From NCBI RefSeq assembly GCF_017052585.1, contig NZ_JAFFHZ010000001.1:4092001-4156000 (forward strand): DNA of 64,000 nt. Direction: 5' to 3'. A model generated the notes under the pieces. That model was not told the origin of the DNA, did no database searches, and saw nothing but the letters and a program-made list of their open reading frames with translations. The translations under genes were made by a program, and so were the position numbers. This DNA comes from Paenibacillus apiarius. GTDB lineage: Bacteria > Bacillota > Bacilli > Paenibacillales > Paenibacillaceae. Below are positions 33,393 through 42,838 of this stretch, piece after piece. Each line of letters opens with the position of its first letter. Position 1 is the stretch's first letter.

Positions 33393-36306
33393 ATGCCCTA
33401 TCCGGAGCCGGCGCCACGCTTGAGCAAGCGAAGCCGCTTGCTGTGGAAGCGGTTGATTTCGTTCATCCATCAATGTCTCAGGCAGGTTACGATACGCCGC
33501 AGACTTACGACGACACTCGTCATTTTGGCGATTGTCCCTGTTTTGATCATGGGGGGATTCACGTTCACACAGACGACGAAGGATGTCCGCGATAAGGTCA
33601 GTTATGCATCTATCCAATTGCTCAATCAAGTGGCGAAAAATATTTATTACGTCAATCAACGCTTCGAATCGCTGTCTGATTACATTATGTATGACACCAT
33701 GTGTGTTCTATGATATCGGCTACAACCGGTTCCGAGAATCCGATATTCAGGCGCTGTACCGCCAAATCGAAGCGCATACGGCATCGAACCGCCCCCGGGA
33801 ATTATGGACGCACGTGAAGATGGTAAACGGGGATAATTGCTTGGTATACGCCCGCCCCATCAACAACATGAACGACTGGAGCCAGCGGATTGGCTATATT
33901 GTCGTAGCGGTGGATGAATATTTATATTCGACCTACACGTATGGCGATGTCACGATGGGGCAAGGCTCCAGCCTGTTCATCGTCAATACGGCGGGCAAGG
34001 TGATGTCGGCAAGCGATTATAGGCTGAAGGTGGGACAGTTCTATCCCGAACCGCATTTCAAGGACCGACTGCAAGTGGATTCGGAACGCTTGAACGGCGT
34101 CTTCACGATGAACCGGACGATTGATGGCTCCGAGGATCCCTATTTATTTGTGTATACGTACAGCGTATTCAATGATTGGTTTTTGGTCGGCTCCATACCT
34201 TATAACTATTTGAACGAGGAAGCGTGGAAGGCGCAGCGCGACTTCATCATGATTAGCGCCGTGCTGCTTGCGCTGTCGCTTGTCATTACGCTCGTCATCT
34301 CCACGAGCATTACGTGGCCCTTGAAGCGTCTGACGGATGAGACCAAGCGGGTATCGATGGGACGCTTGGACAATCGGATTGTGGGCCAAGGAAATGACGA
34401 GCTCGGCTTTCTCACGCACAAATTTAATGATATGGTCATTCAAATCAAGGACCTTATCGTGCGGACGGAGGAAGAACAGCGGCTGAAGCGGGAAATAGAA
34501 TTGCAAATGCTGCAAGCGCAAATCAACCCGCACTTTTTATTCAACACGTTGAACTCGTTAAAATGGACGGCGGCTTTGAGCCAGGCGGAAAGCGTCAGCA
34601 AGGGATTGGGCGCCTTGGCCGACCTGCTTCGCCATACGATAGTGGACAAGAAGGAGCTTGTCACACTCCGCGATGAATTCCGCCAGCTGCGCAATTACGT
34701 GACGATTCAAAAAATGAGGTACGGGGAATTCGACGTCATTTTCGATGTCGATCCCGCGCTGCACGATATGTGCGTCATCAAATTTCTGCTGCAGCCGATC
34801 GTGGAGAACGCCATCATTCACGGGCTTGACACCGGGAAGGCGGAACGGGTCATTCAGATAACCGTTCGCCAGGTGACTGTGTCCGAATGCAAGAATGCAC
34901 AGGGAACGCTTGACACGGCTGCAGGCTCGAAGGCAATGAAGGATTGGCCGGTGCTGCAAATCCAAGTGAGCGATAACGGTAAGGGCATGGATGAAGACAC
35001 ATTGTGCTCCTTTTTCACAAAGCAGCCAAAATCAAACCAGCGTCTTGCGAATATCGGCGTTCATAACGTGCTGGAACGCATTCGCCTTCAACTGCGTGTT
35101 GCCTTGAAGGAGAAGGAAACGAGAACGCGCAATGAGCTGTGGAAGGAGTGGCTTACGGACACGGACGCGGCCCGGAATGAAGCGGCTTGGGTGAAAAAAG
35201 CCGAACGGGCCGGCATCGGGCAGCATCTTAAGCAATGCGCCATGCTGCACATCACCGTTGATCGGTATGAGCAGGCGATTACGGCAGGCAAGATTAAGGA
35301 CAAGCATTTGCTTCGCTTTTCTATCCAAAATTTCGTAAGCGACGTGCTGAATGAATATAAGCATTTCGAATGGATAGAGCTGAATAATAAAGACTTCGTG
35401 GTGCTGCTTGCCGAAGACGGGTATACGCGCGCGCTTATCCCCACATTGGCCCGCCATATTCAAAAGACGCTTCATATGTATTTAAATGTAAATGTAACGG
35501 TCGTATACACGGACGCATTCTCCCCCTTACAGAGTTGGCGCGGGGAATGGCATCGCTGCCGCCATACCGGAGAGCTCGTGTTCTATATGGACGATACGGA
35601 ATCGCTGGAAGATATCCCGTGTCTGCAGGCGGAAGAGATGGAAGCCATGCGGCGTGAAACGAGCGAAAGCAAGGCGATGCTCTCTGCCAAAATGGCAGCG
35701 TGCGGATGCGATGGAGATTGGGCGATATTGATGGCTTCCGTTGATTATGTACTGGATGAAGCAAAAACAAACCGCATGCCGCCCCATGAGTTAAAGCGTC
35801 TGGCGGTAGACGTGATGAGGGAGATGAAGCTGGACACGAGCCTGGAGAACGAACAGCTTCTGGCGCGGATGCAGCAGTCCGAATCCTGTTATCAGCTGCG
35901 CGACTGCTGGTACCGGGCTATCTCCGCCCTCGCCGAGGCGCGCAATAACGATCTGGCCAGACATCGTCAGGAAATACGGGATGCCATTCTATTCATGAAG
36001 CGCAATTACCAGCACAAAATTACTTTGGGCATGATCCCGAGCGAAGTGAAAATGAACGAAAGCTATTTATCACGCTTGTTCAAGCAGGAAACCGGCCTCA
36101 ATATGATGCAATACTTGACGGATATCCGGATGGAAAAAGCCAAGGATCTGCTGAAGGACCCGCAAGCGAAGGTGAAAGAGGTGGCGGCCATCGTCGGCAT
36201 CGAGGATCCGTTCTACTTCAACGGGCTGTTTCGCAAGACGTTCGGTGAAAGTCCATCGCATTTTAAGGAGAAAATGAGCAGGAATTCCATCGTCTCCGTC
36301 GAATAA
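33393..36306 (+). pseudogene. Frameshifted YesM-type histidine kinase fused to a YesN-type regulator lacking its receiver domain
   Basis: The locus reads like a YesM/YesN two-component pair collapsed into one gene. The first frame (33393-33713) gives a basic N-terminus and TM1 (T-T-L-V-I-L-A-I-V-P-V-L-I), then stops at TGA 33711-33713. A +1 shift near 33700 opens a frame to 36306: a shortened Cache-like sensor, TM2 near 34235-34300, HAMP, and the His_kinase motif Q-I-N-P-H-F-L-F-N-T-L-N-S-L. N-box P-I-V-E-N-A-I-I-H-G and D-N-G-K-G-M follow. After I-G-V-H-N-V-L-E-R-I-R-L-Q-L (near 35090) the ATPase fold breaks off. The next residues look like the post-receiver linker of a YesN regulator, ending in a two-helix AraC DNA-binding domain. 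The kinase end, the intergenic gap and the receiver are missing. It lies 178 bases after kdgA, so uronate sensing was its likely role. Confidence 0.75.
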
Positions 36307-36776
36307 TATAGCGACGCATGTAAAAGCGTTCACGTATTGAAATTCATGTAAGCGGTATACTTTTGTCATTTACGGCATACATATACTACACCTCCATTCA
36401 GACTCTGCTTTAGCGGAAGAAGGGCAAGTCTTCCGATACATGCCCTTCCTTCCATGCTTCGACATCATGCAGCATCATGCGGCATCCCAAACTCATGCGT
36501 AACCCTTCCTATATTGATATGAAACGTGTCATTCCGCCCATCACGATTACCCTTTCTTTTAAACTTGAAAAGTTCAAATTTCACACGTTGGCCATGATAC
36601 AAACGCATTCAAGTGACATTTATCATACAGGATAGCCTGCTCCGGGTTTACCATTTTGTCATAACATCACAATTTGGCTCGACCTGTTTTCATGACAGCT
36701 TATCATAACGACAATCGTCCTGCCTCGCGGTGCACATCATCATTTTCGTATCAGGAGTTAGGAAAGGAGCAACTTT
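36307..36776 (+). other. 470-base intergenic region before the 2-oxoacid oxidoreductase genes
   Basis: No gene is seen. AAGGGCA (36420-36426) and TGCCCTT (36441-36447) form a weak hairpin followed by CCTT, a possible terminator for the regulator locus. TTGAA-AAG-TTCAA near 36566 is a small perfect palindrome. No convincing promoter was found; TACAAA-N17-TATCAT near 36600 is the best but poor. AAAGGAG precedes the next start. Confidence 0.4.
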
Positions 36777-37787
36777 ATGGTCACTTTGCCCAAAGTAAAC
36801 GCACTTGGTTTCTTTGAGATCCGGCTGGAATCCATCGGAGGGCTTGGCGCGAATTTGGCTGGGAAAATGCTGGCGGAAGCCGGAGTAAACGGAAGCGGAT
36901 TGAACGGCGTCAGCTTCTCTTCGTACGGTTCGGAGAAGAAAGGATCGCCGGTGAAGGCGCATATCCGATTCTGCATGCCAGAGACGCTTATCCGCGATAC
37001 GACGCCGGTCGAACGTCCACATATCGTAGGTATATTCCATGAGTCGCTTCATAAGACAACGCATGTCACAAGCGGTATATACGAAGACAGCCTCGTGCTC
37101 GTGAACTCGACAAAAACGCCGGAGGAGTTGAAGGAGAAGCTGCGTCTCTCCGGAGGGAAAATTGCAGTCGTAGACGCAACCGGCATCGCTTTGGAGGAGA
37201 AGAACCGCGTCAATATGGCAATGCTGGGCGCCTTGTTCCGGCTGTGCGATTTTTTGGACGCGGAACAGATGAAGAGCGTCATCCGCAAATCGCTGGAGAA
37301 GAAATATCCGAACGCGGTGCAGCCGGCGCTGAACACGTTCCAGCGCGGGTACGATGAAGTGAAGTTCCGGACGTTCGCCTTCCCGGAAGGCATTGATCTG
37401 CCTGAGCCTGTGCGCTGGGACACGCCGATGCTTGGCTATGATACACAGCCTATCGGCGGGGTGGTCATAAATCCGGGCAATTCGATCCTCAAGGATTTGA
37501 GCATTTCGCGTGCGGGAATGATGCCGCACTTTTTATCTGACAAGTGCATTCATTGCGCGGCATGCGATAATGTATGTCCCGATTACTGCTTCGTATGGGA
37601 AGAGAAGCCGGATAAGAAGGGGCGCCCGCAGATGTTCCTGCAAGGCATTGATTACCAATATTGCAAAGGCTGCTTGAAGTGCGTCTATGCTTGTCCGACT
37701 GACGCGTTGTCCAGCGAGAGGGAAGAGGACGGGTATGCGGATGAGCACCGCGTTCCGCATCTGTTCGATTTAGCTGTGCGCCAGTAA
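36777..37787 (+). CDS. 2-oxoacid:ferredoxin oxidoreductase, gamma domain fused to a 2x[4Fe-4S] delta domain
   Basis: This 336-residue protein supplies the gamma and delta parts of a pyruvate/2-oxoacid:ferredoxin oxidoreductase. The N-terminal ~180 residues are the gamma domain, with G-G-L-G-A-N-L-A-G-K near residue 22 and G-S-E-K-K-G-S-P-V. The C-terminal part holds two ferredoxin-type motifs, C-I-H-C-A-A-C-D-N-V-C-P and C-K-G-C-L-K-C-V-Y-A-C-P. The enzyme oxidatively decarboxylates a 2-oxo acid to its acyl-CoA and reduces ferredoxin. AAAGGAG lies 7 bases before the ATG. The alpha-beta gene follows after 30 bases. Confidence 0.88.
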   Translation: MVTLPKVNALGFFEIRLESIGGLGANLAGKMLAEAGVNGSGLNGVSFSSYGSEKKGSPVKAHIRFCMPETLIRDTTPVERPHIVGIFHESLHKTTHVTSGIYEDSLVLVNSTKTPEELKEKLRLSGGKIAVVDATGIALEEKNRVNMAMLGALFRLCDFLDAEQMKSVIRKSLEKKYPNAVQPALNTFQRGYDEVKFRTFAFPEGIDLPEPVRWDTPMLGYDTQPIGGVVINPGNSILKDLSISRAGMMPHFLSDKCIHCAACDNVCPDYCFVWEEKPDKKGRPQMFLQGIDYQYCKGCLKCVYACPTDALSSEREEDGYADEHRVPHLFDLAVRQ

Positions 37788-37817
37788 ATAGAGTGAGGTT
37801 AAGGGGGATGAGGACTT

Positions 37818-40124
37818 GTGGCAATCGAGTATGAAAAAGAAATGAAGAGCGGGACAGCAGAGCAGCGCATGGTGTACGAATCCGGGAACGAAATGGCCGC
37901 TTACGCCGCTCACCAAATTAATTATCATATTATGGGCTACTATCCGATTTCGCCGTCGACGGAAGTGGCGCAATTTCTCGACTTGATGAAAGCGAACGGA
38001 CAGCACGATGTCAAGCTCATACCGGCGGACGGAGAGCATGGCTCGGCAGGAATTTGCTACGGCGCATCGACGGCGGGCGGACGCGTATTCAATGCGACGA
38101 GCGCCAACGGATATATGTATATGCTGGAGCAGATGCCGGTGCAATCGGGCACGCGCTTCCCGATGGTCATGAACTTGGTATGCCGCTCGGTATCGGGACC
38201 GCTCAACATTCATGGCGATCATTCGGATTTGTATTTTGCGCTCAATACGGGCTGGCCCATTTTGCTGTGCCGGGATCCGCAAGCGGTCTATGATATGAAT
38301 ATCATGGCGATTAAGCTGGCAGAGGATGCAGAGGTGCGCCTGCCGGTGCTCGTCGCGTTCGACGGCTATTTTACATCGCATCAGAAGCGCCGCGTGCACA
38401 CGTTCGCCCACCGGGAAGACGTCCACCAGTTCATCGGGGAGCAGCCGGTGCGCGGCTTCGCCGACACGCTTGATCGGCACAATCCGATTACGGTCGGACC
38501 TTACATGAATGAGCCGGATTACATTAACAACTGCTATCAGCAGTCCATGGCCATGTATAAAGCCGGCGAGGTGTTCGACCGCATCCGCCAAGAATATGCT
38601 GTTCTGACCGGGCGCGATTATCCGATTTTGGATCTATATCGGATGGAAGATGCCGAGGTCGCCGTATTTTTGCTGAATTCGGCGGGAGAGATTATAAAGG
38701 ACGTCGTCGATCAGCTGCGGGCAATGGGGATTAAAGCAGGGGCCCTATCGCCGAACATCATCCGTCCGTTCCCGGCGAAGGAGATCGCCGAGGCGTTGGC
38801 GCATGTGAAAGCCGTTACGATCGGCGATCGTGCGGATTCCTACGGCGGACACGGCGGCAACATGGTGAATGAAGTGAAAGCGGCGCTCTTGACGCACGGC
38901 AATCGCGACACGATGGTCATTAGCCGAATTTACGGGTTGGGCGGCAAAGACTTCTACTCCGAGGACGGGCATGCTTTGTTCGAATTCGCCTTGGAAGCGG
39001 TGCAGAAGGGGCGCGTCGAGAAGCCGTTCGATTATTACGGCCACACGCCGGGAGATGCGGTCAAAGCGCCGCAACGGGTACTGGAGCCGATGAAATATGA
39101 GGATTTGAAAACCGGGCTCATTACGGTCAAGCAGGATGAAGAGACAGGCAAGCTCAATGTCCGCATTCCGCCGCTGCGCCAATTGACGAAGAAGCCGAAG
39201 CGCATTGCCCCGGGGCACGGCGCATGTCCGGGCTGCGGCATTTTTTCGGGCTTGGAGCTGTTCTTCAAAGGGATTGAGGGCGATATCGTGGCTCTCTTCC
39301 ATACGGGCTGCGCGATGGTAGTGACGACGGGCTATCCATACTCCGCACATAAAGCGACCTATATTCACAACTTGTTCCAGAACGGGGCGGCAACATTGTC
39401 TGGTGTCGTCGAAATGTTCTGGGAGCGCAAGCGGAGAGGCGAGCTGGACCAACTGAACTTGCCGGATGACTTCACGTTCGTCATGGTGACGGGCGACGGC
39501 GGCATGGATATCGGCATGGGGCCGGCCATTGGGGCCGCTTTGCGCAATCATAAAATGATTATTTTGGAATACGACAATGAAGGGTATATGAATACCGGGG
39601 CCCAATTGTCCTATTCGACGCCGCTCGGGCACCGCACCTCGACGTCCAACGTAGGCAGCGTGCAGGCGGGCAAGATGTTCCATCATAAGGATACGGCGCA
39701 GATTATGGCTGCGACGAACATTCCTTACGTATTTACGGGCAGCGAAGCGTATCCCCAGGATCTGCTCAAAAAGGCGGCCAAGGCGCAGTGGTATGCCCAG
39801 AACGAAGGATTGGTGTACGGCAAAATACTCATCACTTGTCCGCTGAACTGGCTGTCCGAGGATAAGATGGGGACGCAAATCGTAAATGCGGCTGTAGAAT
39901 CCTGCTTCTTCCCGCTCTATGAGGTGGAACGCGGCGTTACGAATATTACGTACAATCCGGAAGAGAAGAACAAGAAAATCCCGCTCTTGGATTGGCTCAA
40001 TATGATGGGCAAGACCCGGCATATGGCGAAGCCGGAAAATGCGGACACGCTCAATCAATTCGAACAAGAAGTAGAACGCCGATGGAGCGTGTTGAAAGCG
40101 AAGCACGAGCATCCGGATTTATAA
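37818..40124 (+). CDS. 2-oxoacid:ferredoxin oxidoreductase, fused alpha-beta subunit
   Basis: This 768-residue protein fuses the alpha and beta subunits. The alpha domain begins G-N-E-M-A-A-Y-A-A and has Y-P-I-S-P-S-T-E (substrate-binding Thr region), with G-D-H-S-D-L-Y near residue 134. The alpha C-terminal domain has A-L-S-P-N-I-I-R-P-F-P. The beta domain starts at A-P-G-H-G-A-C-P-G-C-G-I-F near residue 469 (cluster cysteines) and carries the TPP motif G-D-G-G-M-D-I-G-M-G-P followed by D-N-E-G-Y-M-N-T-G. Start GTG 37818. The substrate (pyruvate, 2-oxoglutarate or branched 2-oxo acid) cannot be read with certainty. Confidence 0.88.
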   Translation: MAIEYEKEMKSGTAEQRMVYESGNEMAAYAAHQINYHIMGYYPISPSTEVAQFLDLMKANGQHDVKLIPADGEHGSAGICYGASTAGGRVFNATSANGYMYMLEQMPVQSGTRFPMVMNLVCRSVSGPLNIHGDHSDLYFALNTGWPILLCRDPQAVYDMNIMAIKLAEDAEVRLPVLVAFDGYFTSHQKRRVHTFAHREDVHQFIGEQPVRGFADTLDRHNPITVGPYMNEPDYINNCYQQSMAMYKAGEVFDRIRQEYAVLTGRDYPILDLYRMEDAEVAVFLLNSAGEIIKDVVDQLRAMGIKAGALSPNIIRPFPAKEIAEALAHVKAVTIGDRADSYGGHGGNMVNEVKAALLTHGNRDTMVISRIYGLGGKDFYSEDGHALFEFALEAVQKGRVEKPFDYYGHTPGDAVKAPQRVLEPMKYEDLKTGLITVKQDEETGKLNVRIPPLRQLTKKPKRIAPGHGACPGCGIFSGLELFFKGIEGDIVALFHTGCAMVVTTGYPYSAHKATYIHNLFQNGAATLSGVVEMFWERKRRGELDQLNLPDDFTFVMVTGDGGMDIGMGPAIGAALRNHKMIILEYDNEGYMNTGAQLSYSTPLGHRTSTSNVGSVQAGKMFHHKDTAQIMAATNIPYVFTGSEAYPQDLLKKAAKAQWYAQNEGLVYGKILITCPLNWLSEDKMGTQIVNAAVESCFFPLYEVERGVTNITYNPEEKNKKIPLLDWLNMMGKTRHMAKPENADTLNQFEQEVERRWSVLKAKHEHPDL

Positions 40125-40142
40125 GGAACAGAGTAAAAAGGC

Positions 40143-40192
40143 AAACCTGCGAGGCATCTTCAATTCCGGAATGATGCTCCGCAGGTTTTTTT
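40143..40192 (+). terminator. Terminator after the oxidoreductase genes
   Basis: AAACCTGCGgagCATC pairs with GATGctCCGCAGG, followed by TTTTTTT. Strong. Confidence 0.92.
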
Positions 40193-40438
40193 GTGTCCGT
40201 GGATATGCGGAAAAAGGAAAATAGGGGATGACAAGGTGGTGATCAAGTTCCATTCTCCCAATGTGTCAGAAAGGGTGAACAAAGGCCCGTGCTTCAGACG
40301 GTTGCAAGCACCAGCCGATTGAGATTGAGTTGAACTCCCGGGCGATACTGGAATCGCTGGCCGAGGTTTTCCCATTGCGGCACTGTGCGCTATACTTAAT
40401 TACATAATAATTTAAATAAAAAAGGGAGGAAAGCGAAC
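40193..40438 (+). promoter_or_regulatory. Intergenic region before the sirtuin gene
   Basis: No gene is seen. TATACT near 40391 has only a weak -35 (TTTCCC, 17 bases upstream). The last 45 bases are AT-rich and lead into AAGGGAGGA before the start codon. Confidence 0.3.
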
Positions 40439-41224
40439 ATGATGCCAAACGGACATTCCGATTCAATGCTCCAAGCCCATGCCAATCAGCTGGCAGACTG
40501 GCTGAGCCGCAGCCGTTCCGTCGTCTTCTTCGGCGGCGCCGGCACTTCTACGGAGAGCGGCATTCCCGACTTTCGTTCCAATGACGGTATTTTTGCGGAT
40601 GACGAGACATTCCGCCACCCGCCGGAGGTTATATTAAGCCGTTCCTTTTTTGCGCACGATCCGGACACGTTTTATCGTTTTTACCGGGCGAAAATGATTC
40701 ATCCAGCGGCAGAGCCTAACGCGGCCCACCGCGTGCTCGCCCAGCTGGAGCAAGATGGCATCGTCAAGGCCGTTGTTACGCAGAACATCGACGGCTTGCA
40801 TCAAGCGGCAGGAAGCGAAGAGGTATGGGAACTGCACGGCTCCATCCATCGCAACGAATGCATGGCATGCCGGGCGAAATATGGACTGGACAGCGTTCTG
40901 CACAGCGAGAGCGCGATTCCGGCATGCCCCAAGTGCGGCGGCATGTTGAAGCCGGACGTCGTGCTGTACGAAGAGCAGCTGAATGATGACGTCATTGCGC
41001 ATGCCGTCTCGCGGATTCGCGAGGCAGACTTGCTCATCGTGGGCGGGACTTCGCTCACGGTGCAGCCGGCGGCCAGCTTTGTCCGGCTGGCGGCCAAAGC
41101 TAAGCTTATACTGATGAACCGGACGGCAACGAGCGTTGACGCATACGCGGACGCGGTCTATCGCGAACCGATGGGGGCGCTCTTCGAGGCAGCCTATAAG
41201 CAGCTACGAGGAAAAGGGGAATAA
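40439..41224 (+). CDS. Sir2-family NAD-dependent protein deacylase
   Basis: This 261-residue sirtuin removes acyl groups from lysine using NAD. Motifs: F-F-G-G-A-G-T-S-T-E-S-G-I-P-D-F-R near residue 30, T-Q-N-I-D-G-L-H with the catalytic His following in L-H-G-S-I, the zinc ribbon C-M-A-C with C-P-K-C about 40 residues later, K-P-D-V-V-L-Y-E-E, and V-G-G-T-S-L-T-V-Q-P. It has the K-P-D-V-V-x-Y-E-E form typical of bacterial class U/III sirtuins. AAGGGAGGA lies 8 bases before the ATG. The sugar kinase gene starts 4 bases after its stop, so they are cotranscribed. Confidence 0.93.
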   Translation: MMPNGHSDSMLQAHANQLADWLSRSRSVVFFGGAGTSTESGIPDFRSNDGIFADDETFRHPPEVILSRSFFAHDPDTFYRFYRAKMIHPAAEPNAAHRVLAQLEQDGIVKAVVTQNIDGLHQAAGSEEVWELHGSIHRNECMACRAKYGLDSVLHSESAIPACPKCGGMLKPDVVLYEEQLNDDVIAHAVSRIREADLLIVGGTSLTVQPAASFVRLAAKAKLILMNRTATSVDAYADAVYREPMGALFEAAYKQLRGKGE

Positions 41225-41228
41225 GAGC

Positions 41229-42716
41229 ATGCGGATGATGGGGATTGACTTAGGCACGACAAATCGTAAAGTCGGCCTGTTTGATGAGACGGGACAGCTG
41301 ATTGGTCAAGTGAGCCGTCCGACGGAAACGGTAGATTCGAAAGAAGGCTTTGTCGCATATGACCCGGAAGCGCTGTGGAATGACGTGGCCGCGATGATTC
41401 GCGAGCTGATGGCGGCATTCGGGACAGAGCCTGTCGCCTATATTGGCATTACCAGCATGGCGGAGAGCGGATTGCTCGTGAACCGCAGCACCGGAGCGGT
41501 GCAATCCCCGTTCCTGCCTTGGTTCGAGACATGCTCGGCCCCGCAGGCCGAGCGGATTCGCCGTGAAGGCACACCGCTTGAGCTGTTCCAACGCACTGGG
41601 CTGCATTTATCCTTCAAGCATGGCTTAGCGAAGCTGCTCTGGCTGAAGGAACGCGATCCGGCCATGTTCGATGATGCTGTCTGGCTGTCCGTGTCCGGTT
41701 ATATTGCCTACCGCTTGACCGGCGTGATGGCGTGCGACCCGACCCTTGCGACGCGCACCTATGCTTACAGCATACCGAAGCAGGCGTGGGACAAGGAATG
41801 GATCCGTCATTTTGGCTTGAACGAGGACCTATTTCCGGAGGTTCGTCCGAGCGGCGTGCCGCTTGGTCCCGTCACTGCGGCCACGGCCGCGGCGCTGCGT
41901 CTTCCGGAAGGGGCTGCGGTAGGTATCGGCGGGCACGATCATGTATGTGCCGCTCTCGCGGTCGGAGCCGTAGATCCCGGCGACGTATATGTGTCGATGG
42001 GGACGGCGGAGACGCTCGTGGGGACAATCGAGAAGCGGGCATTGGGCCAGGCTGAATTTGAAACGGGATTATCCTACGGCTTTCATGTCGTTCCGGGATA
42101 TCATTTCTGGATGGGAGGCAACGCTTCCTCCGGCGGCGCCGTGGAATGGATTCGGCGGCAGCTCGCAGACGAGGCCTTATCCTACGATCAGATTAAAGAG
42201 CTGATGCTTGGGGTGAACGAAGGGCCTGGCGAAGCGATGTTCTTCCCGTATTTATCGGGCAGCGGCGCGCCATTCCCGAATTCACGCACGCGAGCGGCAT
42301 TGATCGGGCTGGCTCAATCCCATGGCAAGAAGGAATTACTGCGCGCCGTGTTTGAAGGGACCGCCTATCAGCTTGAAATGATCCGGCGAAGCGCGGAACG
42401 GAACTCGGAGCATGCCATTCGCTTCATGCGGGCGGTTGGGGGCGGCACGAGGCTGCCGGCATGGCTGCAGATGAAGGCCGACATATCCAACATTACGCTC
42501 GTCGTGCCGCCGATTGAAGAAGCGACGATGCTGGGGGCGGCTTGCGCGGCCGCGCTTGGCGCTGGATTTTACGGCAATGCCGAAGAGGTGCGCGTGGCGA
42601 TGCAGAGCCGCGGTGTCGTGGAGTATGCGCCGGATGCGGGGCGCCATGAACGTTACCGTCAAGCATTCGAGGAGCGATACGTCCCGATGGCGGCGCATTT
42701 AAGAGGTTTGTCTTGA
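41229..42716 (+). CDS. FGGY-family carbohydrate kinase (gluconokinase/xylulokinase-like)
   Basis: This 495-residue cytoplasmic sugar kinase has two actin-like domains. The N-terminal phosphate-1 motif is M-M-G-I-D-L-G-T-T-N-R-K-V. The central substrate Asp region is G-G-H-D-H-V-C-A-A-L. The FGGY-2 part has M-G-T-A-E-T-L, F-P-Y-L-S-G-S-G-A-P, F-E-G-T-A-Y-Q-L and G-G-G-T-R-L-P-A-W-L-Q-M. The sugar is not certain; the overall layout fits gluconate, xylulose or related polyols. ATG 41229 follows AAGGGGA by 8 bases. Its partner upstream is a sirtuin, an unusual coupling. Confidence 0.83.
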   Translation: MRMMGIDLGTTNRKVGLFDETGQLIGQVSRPTETVDSKEGFVAYDPEALWNDVAAMIRELMAAFGTEPVAYIGITSMAESGLLVNRSTGAVQSPFLPWFETCSAPQAERIRREGTPLELFQRTGLHLSFKHGLAKLLWLKERDPAMFDDAVWLSVSGYIAYRLTGVMACDPTLATRTYAYSIPKQAWDKEWIRHFGLNEDLFPEVRPSGVPLGPVTAATAAALRLPEGAAVGIGGHDHVCAALAVGAVDPGDVYVSMGTAETLVGTIEKRALGQAEFETGLSYGFHVVPGYHFWMGGNASSGGAVEWIRRQLADEALSYDQIKELMLGVNEGPGEAMFFPYLSGSGAPFPNSRTRAALIGLAQSHGKKELLRAVFEGTAYQLEMIRRSAERNSEHAIRFMRAVGGGTRLPAWLQMKADISNITLVVPPIEEATMLGAACAAALGAGFYGNAEEVRVAMQSRGVVEYAPDAGRHERYRQAFEERYVPMAAHLRGLS

Positions 42717-42735
42717 CGGATTCATAAAGATTAAA

Positions 42736-42776
42736 AAGCCGCCTGCATCAGGTTAACGCTGCAGGCGGCTTATGAT
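42736..42776. terminator. Bidirectional terminator between the FGGY kinase and AraC regulator genes
   Basis: AAGCCGCCTGCA (42736-42747) pairs with TGCAGGCGGCTT (42760-42771). The minus strand has a clean TTTTT after the stem, so it is strongest for the regulator gene. Confidence 0.85.
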
Positions 42777-42838
42777 TTTATTACTTTTTTTTCAATATGG
42801 ACGACAGCTTCTCACTCCGCGGCGCGGCAATCAGATTG

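Noticed and set aside
36321-36334. CcpA cre-like sequence TAAAAGCGTTCACG
   Set aside because: Mismatches at the second and last consensus positions, and it sits just after the pseudogene stop, far from a recognisable promoter.
38745-40112. 455-codon minus-strand frame opposite the alpha-beta oxidoreductase gene
   Set aside because: Long because the GC-rich sense gene leaves few stops on the other strand; no start context or recognisable motif.
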